Positions 15,149 to 24,828 of a stretch of 64,000 nt of DNA are shown piece after piece. How positions within the stretch are numbered: position 1 is the first letter of the stretch; every line of letters begins with the position of its first letter. A program made the position numbers and the translations under genes. Source of the stretch: Maricaulis sp039978735 (GTDB lineage Bacteria > Pseudomonadota > Alphaproteobacteria > Caulobacterales > Maricaulaceae); assembly GCF_039978735.1 (NCBI RefSeq), contig NZ_JBDWAS010000005.1, positions 62,001-126,000 on the forward strand, read 5' to 3'. The notes under the pieces are model-generated. The model did not search any database. It was not told where the DNA came from and saw nothing but the letters and a program-made list of their open reading frames with translations.

Positions 15149-15495
15149 GATTGACCCCCAATGCGCATCAGGCCGTTGGCCGCCAATTCGTTCTGGAAGT
15201 GCGCGCTGTCGGTCATCTCGGAGACCGGCCGAACCGACACGATCATCTGCGCGCGCAAGGCTGCGACATCGGCCGGGTCGAACCCTTCCGCGGCCGGCAC
15301 TTCGCCGGTCAGAAGGTCGACGAATACCTGCAGCGCGCGTGTGTGCGTGCCGTAGTGCGTTGGCGTCCCGGTCCCGGTCGGCGACAGAGGCGCGCCCAGA
15401 CGCGTGGAGAAACCCAGCGCCGCGGCAAGCGCAATCACCTGTTCTCGGATAGCGGCCGGCACGATGATGACGACAGAGCGGTCATATGCGGTCAT
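15145..15495 (-). CDS. Hypothetical phage protein in the lysis/tail region
   Basis: I do not recognise this 116-residue soluble protein. It begins with a short hydrophobic strand (SVVIIVPAAIREQVIALAAALG) and has a Gly/Thr-rich middle (PLSPTGTGTPTHYGTHT) and a helical C-terminus. It overlaps the genes on both sides by 4 bp or less (ATGA junctions), so it is certainly part of the same translated chain. A small structural or tail-associated role is possible. Confidence 0.7.
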   Translation of the reverse strand: MTAYDRSVVIIVPAAIREQVIALAAALGFSTRLGAPLSPTGTGTPTHYGTHTRALQVFVDLLTGEVPAAEGFDPADVAALRAQMIVSVRPVSEMTDSAHFQNELAANGLMRIGGQS

Positions 15496-16388
15496 GTGCT
15501 CGCCTCCAGCGATGCCTTTTCCTGGGACGTCAGCGCACGGTCGAGGATGATAACGGCCGTCCAGTTTGTGGTGGGCAGATCGTAATCGCCCGCGCCGATG
15601 GTCTGGCCTTCCAGATAGGACCAGGCTCCCGCGACCAGGGTTGCAACCGTGGCGTCGGTGCCGAGGTCACCCACCGCGATGGTCAGCTGGTCAATCACGC
15701 CGTCATGCACGACGCGTGGAACGGTGACATCGAAGGTCGGCCGCTCATCGTCGGCCGCTGCCCAGGCCGGATGTCCCAGCACCGGCTTGACCGACGCATT
15801 GTCGGCCGTGGCGCCGGTGTCCGCGTAGGCGAAAACACGTAGGCCGTAGATCGAACCAAAATCGAGTTCAGAGCGGACAAAAGCGGAGACAGAAAACGAC
15901 CCGTTCGCAGATGTAGCGAAAACTTGATCATAGCCGCGGTCGGTGCCGAAGGTGTTGAAGAGCGCAGTGCCCTCGGACTTGGTCAGGTCGATCTGCTGGC
16001 GATAGAGCGCCCCGGCGGTCAGACTAAGCGGGTAAACAAGATAGCCGTTCGTCGAGCCTGCAGCGTGGACGGCCTGCCCGGCCGTGATTTCCCATCCGGT
16101 CGGAACCGTCCAGCCTGTTGAGGTCGACATGTCGCCGGTCAGCACCATCTCCGCACCGAGCGGGGTTGCCCCCGCACCCGGCGCAATGTCGAATAGCAGG
16201 CCAACAGGCTGACCGTTGGCGGTCTGCGTCACGACGGGGTTATCGTACGACTCCTGCCACATCGTCCCGGCTTCCCGCAGATCCAGCCAGACAGCAGGCA
16301 AAAGATCCGCGATCGTGAAGCCGCCCGACGCGCCCCCCGCGGCCGCCATGTTCCCGCCCGCCACCGCAATCGCCGCCGCCACGGTCAT
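15492..16388 (-). CDS. Hypothetical virion protein with carbohydrate-binding-like beta fold
   Basis: The 298-residue protein has a Gly/Ala-rich N-terminus, a segment typical of phage lectin-like proteins (PAVWLDLREAGTMWQES), a jellyroll-like region with TGWTVPTGWEITAGQ, and a C-terminal WTAVIILDRALTSQEKASLEA. The last part resembles the end of LamG/concanavalin-type modules in tail proteins. I infer an accessory tail or host-recognition protein working with the large tailspike just upstream. No catalytic motif is visible. It is coupled by ATGA to both neighbours. Confidence 0.55.
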   Translation of the reverse strand: MTVAAAIAVAGGNMAAAGGASGGFTIADLLPAVWLDLREAGTMWQESYDNPVVTQTANGQPVGLLFDIAPGAGATPLGAEMVLTGDMSTSTGWTVPTGWEITAGQAVHAAGSTNGYLVYPLSLTAGALYRQQIDLTKSEGTALFNTFGTDRGYDQVFATSANGSFSVSAFVRSELDFGSIYGLRVFAYADTGATADNASVKPVLGHPAWAAADDERPTFDVTVPRVVHDGVIDQLTIAVGDLGTDATVATLVAGAWSYLEGQTIGAGDYDLPTTNWTAVIILDRALTSQEKASLEAST

Positions 16389-16675
16389 GACTTCCTCCCC
16401 TGCTGGCCCGGCTGGAGACTGAGCAGAAGATCCAGCTGGCCGCGCATGTGCGAGACATCGCCGTGAATACTGTCCAGCCGGCCGGCGTTCGCGTCGGTCG
16501 CCTCCTTGGCGTCGCGGGCCTCCTTGGCGGCCTGCCGCGCTTCGTTCGTCGCCTTGTCAATCCGTGCGTTGGTCGAGATCTTGTCGCGCAGCCAGGCGCC
16601 GGCGATACCGAGCGTCAGGCCCGCCGCCCCGAAGAGTGTCAGGCCGTGAGGGATTTCCGGTCCACCGTCCGCCAT
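16385..16675 (-). CDS. Small membrane protein with coiled coil, candidate holin
   Basis: The 96-residue protein has one hydrophobic segment (about residues 10-28, LTLFGAAGLTLGIAGAWL), followed by a charged helical region (about 30-85, ARIDKATNEARQAAKEARDAKEA). One membrane span next to a predicted coiled coil is seen in some single-span holins and in other phage membrane proteins. It lies in the lysis half of the operon, between the tailspike and the lysozyme. No other holin candidate was found, which is the main argument. Confidence 0.5.
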   Translation of the reverse strand: MADGGPEIPHGLTLFGAAGLTLGIAGAWLRDKISTNARIDKATNEARQAAKEARDAKEATDANAGRLDSIHGDVSHMRGQLDLLLSLQPGQQGRKS

Positions 16676-16684
16676 GCCAGCTCC

Positions 16685-19600
16685 CTAGTCCTTGCCCGGC
16701 ACGGAAAGCGTGCCGGTCGAAATGACCTCGGATGCGGTCAGGTTGGTGATCTTCCAGCCGACCGTGACCGGGCTCGTGGTCCGGTTCCAGAACTGCAGCA
16801 ACAGCGTATCGCCGGCTTCGACCTCGATATCGAGCGCGCCGCCGGTGAACTGGCCGTTCGACACCCCGTTGATGAATGCGAAGTGCTCATCGCCGGCGCC
16901 GGTCTTCTCGAAGCGAAGCGTCACCGGCACCGAGATCCCGCTCAGCGTGACTTCATTGGTGCGCTGCTGCGCGAAGTCGTCGGAGCCCTGGAAGAGGACG
17001 CCCGCCGTCAGCGTGATCGGGTCCAGCGTTGTCTCGCCGGAGACGTTCGCCAGCACGCTCATCGAGCCAGTATTGAACACGGTGTTGCCGTCCGAGGTGT
17101 TGACGATCTTCCAGGCCGCATCCTCGGCCGCCGCGGCGTTGCGGTTCCAGAATTGCATCATGACGGTGTCGCCATTCTCGAACGTGACAAAGCGCGTGAA
17201 CTCGTCGAAGCGGCCTTGATCCACGCCGTTCTTGAACACCCGGTACTCGTCGCAGTCGCCGGTCTTTTCAAACCGCAGCTGGATCGGCGCGTTGATGCCG
17301 GTGATTGTCTCCGTGCTCGTCCGCAGCTGAGTGAAATTCGAGTTGCCGGTGTTCAAATCCCCGGGCTCGAACGAGATCGCATTCGGCGTCTCGTCGGCCT
17401 CGGCGTTCACCGTGACAGACCAGGTATCCAGCGTGGCATCGCCATTGCTGACATTCTTGACAGTGATGCTCGTCGCCACGGTGCCGGACTGGCCATGACT
17501 GCAGCGGAAAGCCAGCGTGTCGTCTGGCGACACGGAGATCTCTACAGATCCGGACCACGCGACCCAGGAGGCGCCGTTCTTGCGGTAGCTTGACGTAATC
17601 AGGCCAGAATTGGCGCCCTCTGTCAGGCGCAGCACAATCGGCGCATCGATGCCGGTGATTGCCTCGGTGCTGCTGGTCGCAACACCGTTGTCATTGGTGG
17701 ATGTGGTCCAGTCCAGCGCCGCAGGTACGACATCAGAGCCGCCGCCTGCGATCACGGCGATGATACGGCCGTTGACGACGTTCAGCGCGACATCGCCCAC
17801 GTCGATTACACCGGTGTGCTGCGTGCCGTACGGGTGTACGATCAAGGAATTGAGCGAGAGATTGCCAATCCAGAAATCCACATCGCTGTCGAAATTGCCG
17901 TCAATCGCGCCGATCTCGATGCTCGACCAAGGCGTTTGATCGCCATCGTCCGGTGCCGCCGCCGACATCGCCGGCTCACCGTCGAAAAACACCATCAGGC
18001 CGGAGCCGTGCGAGCCCGTGGTTCGCACAGCGCGGATACGGATCGTGTGCCGTGCGCCAGGCGCCAGCGGCCCGGCCTGCAGCCCGAACAACTCGCGTGA
18101 CGACGACGGCACATCCCAGACCGACATACGTAACCGGATGTTGCTGGCATTGATAATCAGCTCTAGCGAATAATACGGCCCGCCGCCGTTGTTCTTCAGC
18201 TTGAGCAGATTGATCACCTTCGTCGGGTTCGAGGTCAGCCCGGCCGTGACCGGTGCCAGGATATCGAACTCCAGATCGAACCCGTCCGCGATATCCCCGA
18301 TATCACGGTGGATATATGCCACGCCGGAAGAGACGGCCGCGCGGCGCTCGATCTTCAGGGCGTTGCCGATCCCCCAGGGCGCCGCCGCAACCGCCGGCGC
18401 ATTGCCGGCCGTTGTCCAGCCGCCCAGATCCGCAAAGTCCTCGGTGATGACAGGCGTCGATCCGCCAAAGAGGAAGTCCGGCGTCAGGAAGCCGCCGAAG
18501 AACTCCGAATAGACCGGCTCGCGCTGATCCATAAATTCCGTGCCCGCCACGCGCGGCAGATAGTCTCGCGGATTGCGCACCGGCAGCGCCCCGCCCAGGG
18601 CCCAGCGCACCCAATGGTCCGCTATCACGCGGCGCTGCGCACTGGTGACGGGGTGAACATTGTCACCTAGATAGGTCTGGTGATCGCGCAGCGACAACTG
18701 CAACTCGTGCGCGATGTCGAAGAAGCCCGCGGTCGGCCCCCACAACTCGGCGATCTGGCGGACATTCTCGGCATTGCCGAAGATCGCGTCATCGGCCGCG
18801 CCGGTCGTATATTCGCTCGGCGCACCTGCGAGCAGGAAATAGGGCTGGGCCCGGTCATGAACGTTGGCCGCCCAGCAGCAATAATGCATCACGAACAGCC
18901 AGGCGCCCGCGATCGTGTTGCGGTCCAGCCGGATGGCCGTGCCGGCCGTTAGCGAGCCGGTATAACCGGACGTGTTGATATTGATCGTGATATCATTGCC
19001 GTTCACCGCCTCGACGCGGGCGGCCAGATGGTCGGCCTTCGGGATGCCCTCAACGCGCAGCACGATCCCGTCACCGGCCGCCCAGCCCGCACCGCTGGCC
19101 AGCTGCACCGTTGTGGTCGCGCCCAGGCTGATCGCCGTGATCGCCGTTTCCGGCGGTCTCAGCGCGCCCAGCGGTAGATGCCGGTCGTTGTGGTTGTGAT
19201 CCAGAGCGACGACAGAAATGTCTGCGTCTGCGTAGGCTTCCATGATGCGCGCATCGGCGGTCATCTGCGAAGCCTTGGTAATCAGGTCGAAATCATCACT
19301 ATAGATCGAAGACGAGCCGTATTCAGCAACACCCCACAAACGGTCATTCTCCGTCATCGAGAGGCATTTGATATTGTTGATGTAGCTCGGATCGGCGGCG
19401 GGGTCCCAACCCGCCTTCGAGCCCGACCAGGCATTGTTGATGACCGTGGCCAGCAGGCGATCGGCGAACTGCTCCGGATAGCCATCCAGGCCCGCGCCTT
19501 GGTGCGGGATCGAAGTCCCCAGCCACAGGATGGTCCGCCCCTCCCATTCCAGCACGGGCGACTTGGTGCGCAGGCGCTGCAGCGCCACGTCGCGGATGGG

Positions 19601-20599
19601 CTCGCCGGGCTTGACCACGGACGGATAGCCGAAGCGGTTGTTTGCCGTCAGCGTGCCGTTGCGCGGCTTCAGCGTCAGCTGACGCACCTCGCGCGTGGTG
19701 TGAACCACAGCCCCGCCCAGATCGAGGTATGCAGCCCCGCCATCGGCGGGCGCCTGCACGCCGGCGTCGGTATTGCCGTAGTGAGCAGAAGCCTCGACAT
19801 TCGATCGATCTAGCGCCACCCATGCGCCGGATGCGCCGGTGCGATCCGAGGACGGCGCGACATAGCCGCCGCCATTGCCTTGCCCGGCCGTCACCTCATC
19901 GGCCGCGACCAGCGCGGAAAAATCGCCTGTCCGCCAGGCCCAGAAGCGCCCGCCGCTATCGCCCAGCTCGGCGCGCGAAAGCGTCATTGCAGGCGCGCCC
20001 GGCGGCATTTCCGAAACATCGACCAGCTGCAGGAGCGAAACCGTTGCGGCCGCGATCATGCCGTCAATGCTGACGACGCCAACGCCTTCTTCGATAATTC
20101 GAACAAGGTCCTCCATCAGAGGCCCGACACTCGGATTGCCGTCGTCGTCATACCCGGCAACACGGCCCCGCCGCGCTGCGAGCAACGGGATCCCGACACC
20201 GCTTTCCGTGCGCGGCACGCGCACACTGCGCTCGATGTCCCGGCGCATCTCCTGCCGGTCCCGGATCGCGGTATCTTCCTTCTCGTTCAGCTTTTCCGGA
20301 TCCAGACGCGTGCTCACCTCGTCAGAGGTCGGGCTTGCCAGCGGCCGCAGGCCCTCGACAACCAGCAGGTCGCCGGCGAGCGGGGGCGTGGTCAGCGTCA
20401 CCGTGCCCGTACCGGGATAGGATGCCACGGTGACGGCGTAATCAGCCGGATAGGTCAGGACGGTTTCGACCTCGCCGCGGATCCGCGTGACCCGCAATTC
20501 CTGCGCGCCGCGGATGACGAAGTCGAAGTCGTGCGGCCCCGCATCGCCTGCGGAAAGCACCCAGGGACCGGACCGGCGATCATTGACATCCTGGCTCAC
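16685..20599 (-). CDS. Tailspike/tail fibre with SGNH-hydrolase domain and C-terminal repeats
   Basis: The 1304-residue protein has a podoviral fibre head (about residues 1-170: SAGDAGPHDFDFVIRG..., PLASPTSDEVSTRLD, NEKEDTAIRDRQEMRRDIER), which attaches fibres to the tail. Near residue 360 comes an SGNH-type block (ILWLGTSIPHQG, Ser as nucleophile), and near 645 the DNVHP block that supplies Asp and His. This is consistent with deacetylation of a surface polysaccharide. A LamG-like jellyroll follows (about 720-930), then three homologous modules to the end, each with a TGIxAPIxLRxE-type strand. It starts with GTG at 20599 after a GGGAG site. It is the main host-range determinant. Confidence 0.85.
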   Translation of the reverse strand: MSQDVNDRRSGPWVLSAGDAGPHDFDFVIRGAQELRVTRIRGEVETVLTYPADYAVTVASYPGTGTVTLTTPPLAGDLLVVEGLRPLASPTSDEVSTRLDPEKLNEKEDTAIRDRQEMRRDIERSVRVPRTESGVGIPLLAARRGRVAGYDDDGNPSVGPLMEDLVRIIEEGVGVVSIDGMIAAATVSLLQLVDVSEMPPGAPAMTLSRAELGDSGGRFWAWRTGDFSALVAADEVTAGQGNGGGYVAPSSDRTGASGAWVALDRSNVEASAHYGNTDAGVQAPADGGAAYLDLGGAVVHTTREVRQLTLKPRNGTLTANNRFGYPSVVKPGEPIRDVALQRLRTKSPVLEWEGRTILWLGTSIPHQGAGLDGYPEQFADRLLATVINNAWSGSKAGWDPAADPSYINNIKCLSMTENDRLWGVAEYGSSSIYSDDFDLITKASQMTADARIMEAYADADISVVALDHNHNDRHLPLGALRPPETAITAISLGATTTVQLASGAGWAAGDGIVLRVEGIPKADHLAARVEAVNGNDITININTSGYTGSLTAGTAIRLDRNTIAGAWLFVMHYCCWAANVHDRAQPYFLLAGAPSEYTTGAADDAIFGNAENVRQIAELWGPTAGFFDIAHELQLSLRDHQTYLGDNVHPVTSAQRRVIADHWVRWALGGALPVRNPRDYLPRVAGTEFMDQREPVYSEFFGGFLTPDFLFGGSTPVITEDFADLGGWTTAGNAPAVAAAPWGIGNALKIERRAAVSSGVAYIHRDIGDIADGFDLEFDILAPVTAGLTSNPTKVINLLKLKNNGGGPYYSLELIINASNIRLRMSVWDVPSSSRELFGLQAGPLAPGARHTIRIRAVRTTGSHGSGLMVFFDGEPAMSAAAPDDGDQTPWSSIEIGAIDGNFDSDVDFWIGNLSLNSLIVHPYGTQHTGVIDVGDVALNVVNGRIIAVIAGGGSDVVPAALDWTTSTNDNGVATSSTEAITGIDAPIVLRLTEGANSGLITSSYRKNGASWVAWSGSVEISVSPDDTLAFRCSHGQSGTVATSITVKNVSNGDATLDTWSVTVNAEADETPNAISFEPGDLNTGNSNFTQLRTSTETITGINAPIQLRFEKTGDCDEYRVFKNGVDQGRFDEFTRFVTFENGDTVMMQFWNRNAAAAEDAAWKIVNTSDGNTVFNTGSMSVLANVSGETTLDPITLTAGVLFQGSDDFAQQRTNEVTLSGISVPVTLRFEKTGAGDEHFAFINGVSNGQFTGGALDIEVEAGDTLLLQFWNRTTSPVTVGWKITNLTASEVISTGTLSVPGKD

Positions 20600-20655
20600 G
20601 CGAAAACTCCCAACCGTTCGGATTGCGGGCCGATGGTCGGGGCTTGCGCGCGCGC

Positions 20656-20668
20656 GGGGGGCTAAAGC
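20656..20668 (-). repeat. Copy 1 of the GCTTTAGCCCCCC post-stop motif
   Basis: On the minus strand GCTTTAGCCCCCC begins immediately after the TAG stop of the gene ending at 20669 and precedes the tailspike leader. Identical 13-mers lie at 32191-32203 and 35836-35848, with variants at 37575-37586 and 38642-38653. See findings. Confidence 0.6.
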
Positions 20669-23149
20669 CTAGCCGCCGGCATTCGCAAGATCGGGTGCGC
20701 GATCGGGGGCTTGTTCGCCGGGCGCCCACCAGTATCCTTGGCCATAGTCGCGCCGGTATCGCCGCTCCAGCCGGCGGAAACGCTCGCCGGCCTGCGGATC
20801 GATTTCCTCCTGCAGGCTGTCCAGCAACATGCGCTCATAGGCAAGACGCAGATACCAGATCGAGCCGCCCGGCGTATTGCCGCGCAGGAAGCGGGTCGCT
20901 TCCGCTCCGATATCGGTATCCTCGCCCTGCAGCGCTTGGGCGACGTTGCCGATCGTCAGGTTGCGAACCTCGTCCGCCGTCTGCACCAGCGGGCCGGCCG
21001 CCGTCATCGCCAGGCCACCGCCGAACCGGTTCACGTCCGAAAACAGGAAATCGCCGAAAATACCCATGCCGCCACCCTGCAGACCGGCCGACATCCAGAA
21101 TTCCGGCGTGTTCATCGGCCGGGGATCCCGCCCCTTGACGATCTCCTTCACCTGCAGCGACAGCGCGCCCAGGACGGTCGTGTAGATCAGCATCTTTGCG
21201 GCCAGCCGCGCCCCCATCAGTACGCCCGCCTGTGCCGCCACCTGCCAGGTGCGGCCGGAATAGAGCATCAGCACCGAGACCGGGAAGGATTTGTACATCG
21301 CAAAGGACCGCCGGAAGATATTCACCAACGGGCTGGATGTGCTCGACGCTGCGCCCAAGAAGGCGCGCGCGCGAAGTGAGGCGGTCGGCACGGCGTATTC
21401 CGTCTCGATCTGCACCATTTCCAGCAGGCGGGTTGCCAGCCGGTCGGCATCGGCCGGATCCAGCCGGTCCGACCGCCCTACATCTTCCGGCCGCAGGAAG
21501 CGCGCACCGGACTGCGGCTCATAGAGATCCACCGACCGGATCACATCCCAGTCTGCCGGCGAGATCCCGTGCCGCTGGAAACTCTCCCGCAATGCCTTCG
21601 GCAGATCGTCAAAGCCGCGCTCGGCCTGGTCGCCCAGCCAGCCCATCATTTCCATGCCGAAGGCCCAGCGCCGGCCTTCCGTCATCGGTGACAGGCCGGA
21701 CCAGCGCAGCACGATATCGGGCAGCCGCCGCGTCACTTCATGGCTGGAAAACTCGTTGATGAAGCGGCCCTGTCCGCCCATCACCTGGGCGGCACCGTCC
21801 GCGATCAGCCCGGCGCGGACGGCCATCCGCCGGTCGGTATCGCTGGCCGGGTTGAACATGCGCAACAGCTGGCCGGTCAGCTTGTGTTCGTTCATTCCCT
21901 GCATACCGCGCGCGAGGCGGTGAAATCCGTCATCGGTCAGCGCGGAAATCGCGGCGGAACCCAGCTGGGTCGAGATCTTGAAGTTGACGGCATCGCCCAC
22001 GACACGGCCGAGCATGGTGTTTGACGACGCATAGGCCGCGCCCGTGTGCAGATCCCACATGTCGCGCATGACGGCGGCCTGATGCTTTACGGCATCCACC
22101 GGCGAGCGCCCGGCAAAGCCGCCATGGTCCGCACGGCCTTCCTCGGCTTCCTTCAGGGCCACCTGTTCGGCAAAACGCAGGGTGGCGTTCGGGTTCGGGC
22201 CCAGGATCTCCATCGAGGCGGTATCCCGCGCCAGCGTGTCGATATGGTTCATCATGGCGGAAAACGGATCCGCCTCGCCGAAACGCGTCTGGTATTCCAT
22301 CCAGCTGTCGGCATCCCGGAACACCAGAAAACGATGCTCGCCGCGCCGCCTGGCCAGCGATCGGGCGCCGCCGCCGGAAGACGGTTCACGGCGCGACCAG
22401 CCATGCGTCGTGATCGCCCGGTATGTGTCCTCGAGGAGCTCATCAATCCGCCCGGGCGCCAGCGGCTCGCCGGTCGCGTGATCGATCATCCGGGCCTCAT
22501 CCAGCCGTGGCCGGATATAGGCCCGCCAAGCCTCAAAGCCTTCGCGGGCGATGCGCACGCTGTCATGCACCTGCGGCAGGCCCCACCCGTCCAGACGGGC
22601 AATCGCGCCGCCCGCGGCGTTGTAGCGCTGGCGCAGGAAGTCGGCCGCTCTCAGCCAGCCCTGCGCGAGATCCCGGGCGGCTGCATCGCCGCTATCCTCG
22701 CCCAGGGCTTCACGGACCAGATTTTCCAGCCGGGCCCGGTTGCGGGTGTTCGACAGGGCGTCGCGCTCGAACTCGAACACCGCATCTGTCATCAGGCCGT
22801 GCGCGCGGCCGCGCAACGCGTTGTAGCGGCTGCGCACGCTGGAATGCGGAGAGGATCCGAAATGCTCGATCAGCTCGGGCAGGGCGTCGCCGGGCGCGCG
22901 CCGCCCCTGGGTATCCTGCCGGGCAAGAACCTGTTCGCGGATCCGGCGCGAGGCTGCCACCTGCAGGCGGGTTCGCCGGGCTGCTTCGGCCGCTTCGGCC
23001 TCAAGCCGCGCCATGGCGCGGCTATCGGCTTCGAATTCCGACGCCCCGGCGGCGCGCTCCTGTTCCAGCACGCCCAGCATTTCGTCCGCCTGGCGGCGGT
23101 CCAGCTCGCCCTCACGCACTGCCCGCTCGATACAATTCCGCAGGCTCAT
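20669..23149 (-). CDS. Large podoviral internal virion / DNA-ejection protein (C)
   Basis: The 826-residue protein begins with a charged helical stretch (SLRNCIERAVREGELDRRQADEML), is mostly helical, and contains hydrophobic segments around residues 620-690 (SVLMLYSG..., VAAQAGVLMGARLAAKMLIYTTVLGALSL). It ends in an Arg/Trp/Tyr-rich tail (RRYRRDYGQGYWWAPG) that I recognise as common to predicted ejection proteins of alphaproteobacterial and other podoviruses. Position after the gp14-like and two other helical proteins fits a T7 gp15/gp16-type core component that crosses the envelope during infection. The start at 23149 overlaps the previous stop (ATGA); upstream in-frame codons are rejected. 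Confidence 0.7.
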   Translation of the reverse strand: MSLRNCIERAVREGELDRRQADEMLGVLEQERAAGASEFEADSRAMARLEAEAAEAARRTRLQVAASRRIREQVLARQDTQGRRAPGDALPELIEHFGSSPHSSVRSRYNALRGRAHGLMTDAVFEFERDALSNTRNRARLENLVREALGEDSGDAAARDLAQGWLRAADFLRQRYNAAGGAIARLDGWGLPQVHDSVRIAREGFEAWRAYIRPRLDEARMIDHATGEPLAPGRIDELLEDTYRAITTHGWSRREPSSGGGARSLARRRGEHRFLVFRDADSWMEYQTRFGEADPFSAMMNHIDTLARDTASMEILGPNPNATLRFAEQVALKEAEEGRADHGGFAGRSPVDAVKHQAAVMRDMWDLHTGAAYASSNTMLGRVVGDAVNFKISTQLGSAAISALTDDGFHRLARGMQGMNEHKLTGQLLRMFNPASDTDRRMAVRAGLIADGAAQVMGGQGRFINEFSSHEVTRRLPDIVLRWSGLSPMTEGRRWAFGMEMMGWLGDQAERGFDDLPKALRESFQRHGISPADWDVIRSVDLYEPQSGARFLRPEDVGRSDRLDPADADRLATRLLEMVQIETEYAVPTASLRARAFLGAASSTSSPLVNIFRRSFAMYKSFPVSVLMLYSGRTWQVAAQAGVLMGARLAAKMLIYTTVLGALSLQVKEIVKGRDPRPMNTPEFWMSAGLQGGGMGIFGDFLFSDVNRFGGGLAMTAAGPLVQTADEVRNLTIGNVAQALQGEDTDIGAEATRFLRGNTPGGSIWYLRLAYERMLLDSLQEEIDPQAGERFRRLERRYRRDYGQGYWWAPGEQAPDRAPDLANAGG

Positions 23150-24828
23150 GACCCACCTCCACCCAGTGAACATGTGCGCAGCGCCGACAGCAGCGATTGT
23201 TGGCGATCCAGGTCCGCCTCGATCTCCGCGCGACTGGTCATTTCCGGCTGGTCGTCAATGATCCGGCCGGTCGGGATCATGTCCTCGTCCGCCGCGGCGG
23301 CATAGGCGCGCTGTTCAGCTTCCAGCTGCGCCAGCTGGTCGCGCGGCCCGGCGCCGCTCACATCGTCGAACAGGTCCCCATCGGCCGCGGCGCGCGCGGG
23401 CGGCGTCTCGATGGTGCGATAGGGATTGTCGGGAGACATGTCGCCGCGCCGCGAGGCCTCGGCTGCCCAGTCGAACATATCGCGGTGAAGCGCTTGCGCC
23501 TCTGGTTCAGAGACCTTTCGTGCAACCCGTCTCAACTCTTGGTTCAGATCACGTAGCCGGACCCGAGCGGCGGCAAGCCTGTCTTGTAAATCGGCTGCGT
23601 CTTGTTGGCGGCGGACTGCAGCTTGCGAGACCTCTTCAGAAAACCCCTCGGCAATGCCTTCGCGCTCGGCAGTCAGCGCATGGCGGCGCTTTCCGGAAAT
23701 GGCCCCGCCAAGCTCGGTATCAATATCGCGAAGCCGGGCCCCTGAATACGGGTCCAGCCGTTCGATGACTGCGCGCTCTAGCGCTGCCGGGTCCGCGTCG
23801 CGCGCCAGCCGTCGCTGGATTTGTTCTATCACGAACTCCTCTCGACTGATCTGGTCGACGATAGTGGACGAATACGCACTGTCGAACTCGCGACCGGCTG
23901 GCAACGACACTGGCGCAGGAGAACCGTCCGCGCCGGACGAAAGAAGGCGCGATCGCCGAGAAGAAACCTCTTCTCTCGGAACGGCGATGTCCAGCGCCCG
24001 CTCAAGCGCCGCGTTTTCGACGCCAGGCGCAAGCGGATTGCTGGCCTCGATCTCCGCCTCACGCTCCAGCAGATCGGCCAGCCCTCGCGCTTCGGCGCTC
24101 TCCGGCGCCAGCTCGCGCAGGGCTTCGGCCTGCCGGTTCAGTGGCAGACGGTTCCAGCCGATTTCCAGAGCCCGGCCGCCGCCGCCGGCGACTGCCCCGA
24201 ACACGGCACCGACGCCGACGCGAAAGGCCATTTCGTCGCCTGTCAGCTCGGCCAGACCCATCTCCTGGCGCCAGCGTTGCGCGGCCGGCAGGGACGCACC
24301 CTCGACCAGCGCGTTAACGCCGGCCTCGCGCGCCGCCACGGTCACGATGTTCTTGCCGCCGCCGATCGGCAGCGTCGCGAGGTTCAGCGGATCCTCGAAA
24401 CTGCCCAGCACCCCGCCCACCAGCGCCGGCACGAATTCCAGGCCTTCGGCGTCCGCGGCGATCTCCTGTATCCGGGCCCGGCGCTCGGCTTCCCAGTCCT
24501 CGCGGGAGCGGATTGCAGTGGCGTATTCCGGGTTTCCGGTGCGCAGCTCGGCAATACGGGCCTCGAACCGCTCGATCCGGCTGCCCTCCAGCCGCCGTTC
24601 GCGCGGGTCGTGGATCAGCAGCGGGTGGTCCAGCCGCACGCCCGTGGCCTCGCGCACCTCATCGATGCGGCGCGAGTACAGATCCAGATCGGACCGGCGT
24701 TCCTGGTTGACATTCTCCACCCAGCGCTGGGCCTCCCAGGCGGCGCCGATTTGCTCGGTCCAGCCGCGGGGCGCGCGTCCCATGGGCTGAAGGCCGGACC
24801 GGTCGGGGCTTTCATAAATCGGGATCAT
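23146..24828 (-). CDS. Internal virion / DNA-ejection protein (B)
   Basis: The 560-residue protein has an N-terminal polar part, a Gly/Ala/Val-rich amphipathic region (about 120-225, e.g. FVPALVGGVLGSFEDPLNLATLPIG and FRVGVGAVFGAVAGGGG) that could insert into membranes, and a long helical Arg/Glu-rich remainder. Similar glycine-rich segments occur in predicted ejectosome proteins of podoviruses. No lytic transglycosylase signature was found. It is coupled to genes on both sides by 1-4 bp overlaps. Confidence 0.6.
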   Translation of the reverse strand: MIPIYESPDRSGLQPMGRAPRGWTEQIGAAWEAQRWVENVNQERRSDLDLYSRRIDEVREATGVRLDHPLLIHDPRERRLEGSRIERFEARIAELRTGNPEYATAIRSREDWEAERRARIQEIAADAEGLEFVPALVGGVLGSFEDPLNLATLPIGGGKNIVTVAAREAGVNALVEGASLPAAQRWRQEMGLAELTGDEMAFRVGVGAVFGAVAGGGGRALEIGWNRLPLNRQAEALRELAPESAEARGLADLLEREAEIEASNPLAPGVENAALERALDIAVPREEVSSRRSRLLSSGADGSPAPVSLPAGREFDSAYSSTIVDQISREEFVIEQIQRRLARDADPAALERAVIERLDPYSGARLRDIDTELGGAISGKRRHALTAEREGIAEGFSEEVSQAAVRRQQDAADLQDRLAAARVRLRDLNQELRRVARKVSEPEAQALHRDMFDWAAEASRRGDMSPDNPYRTIETPPARAAADGDLFDDVSGAGPRDQLAQLEAEQRAYAAAADEDMIPTGRIIDDQPEMTSRAEIEADLDRQQSLLSALRTCSLGGGGS

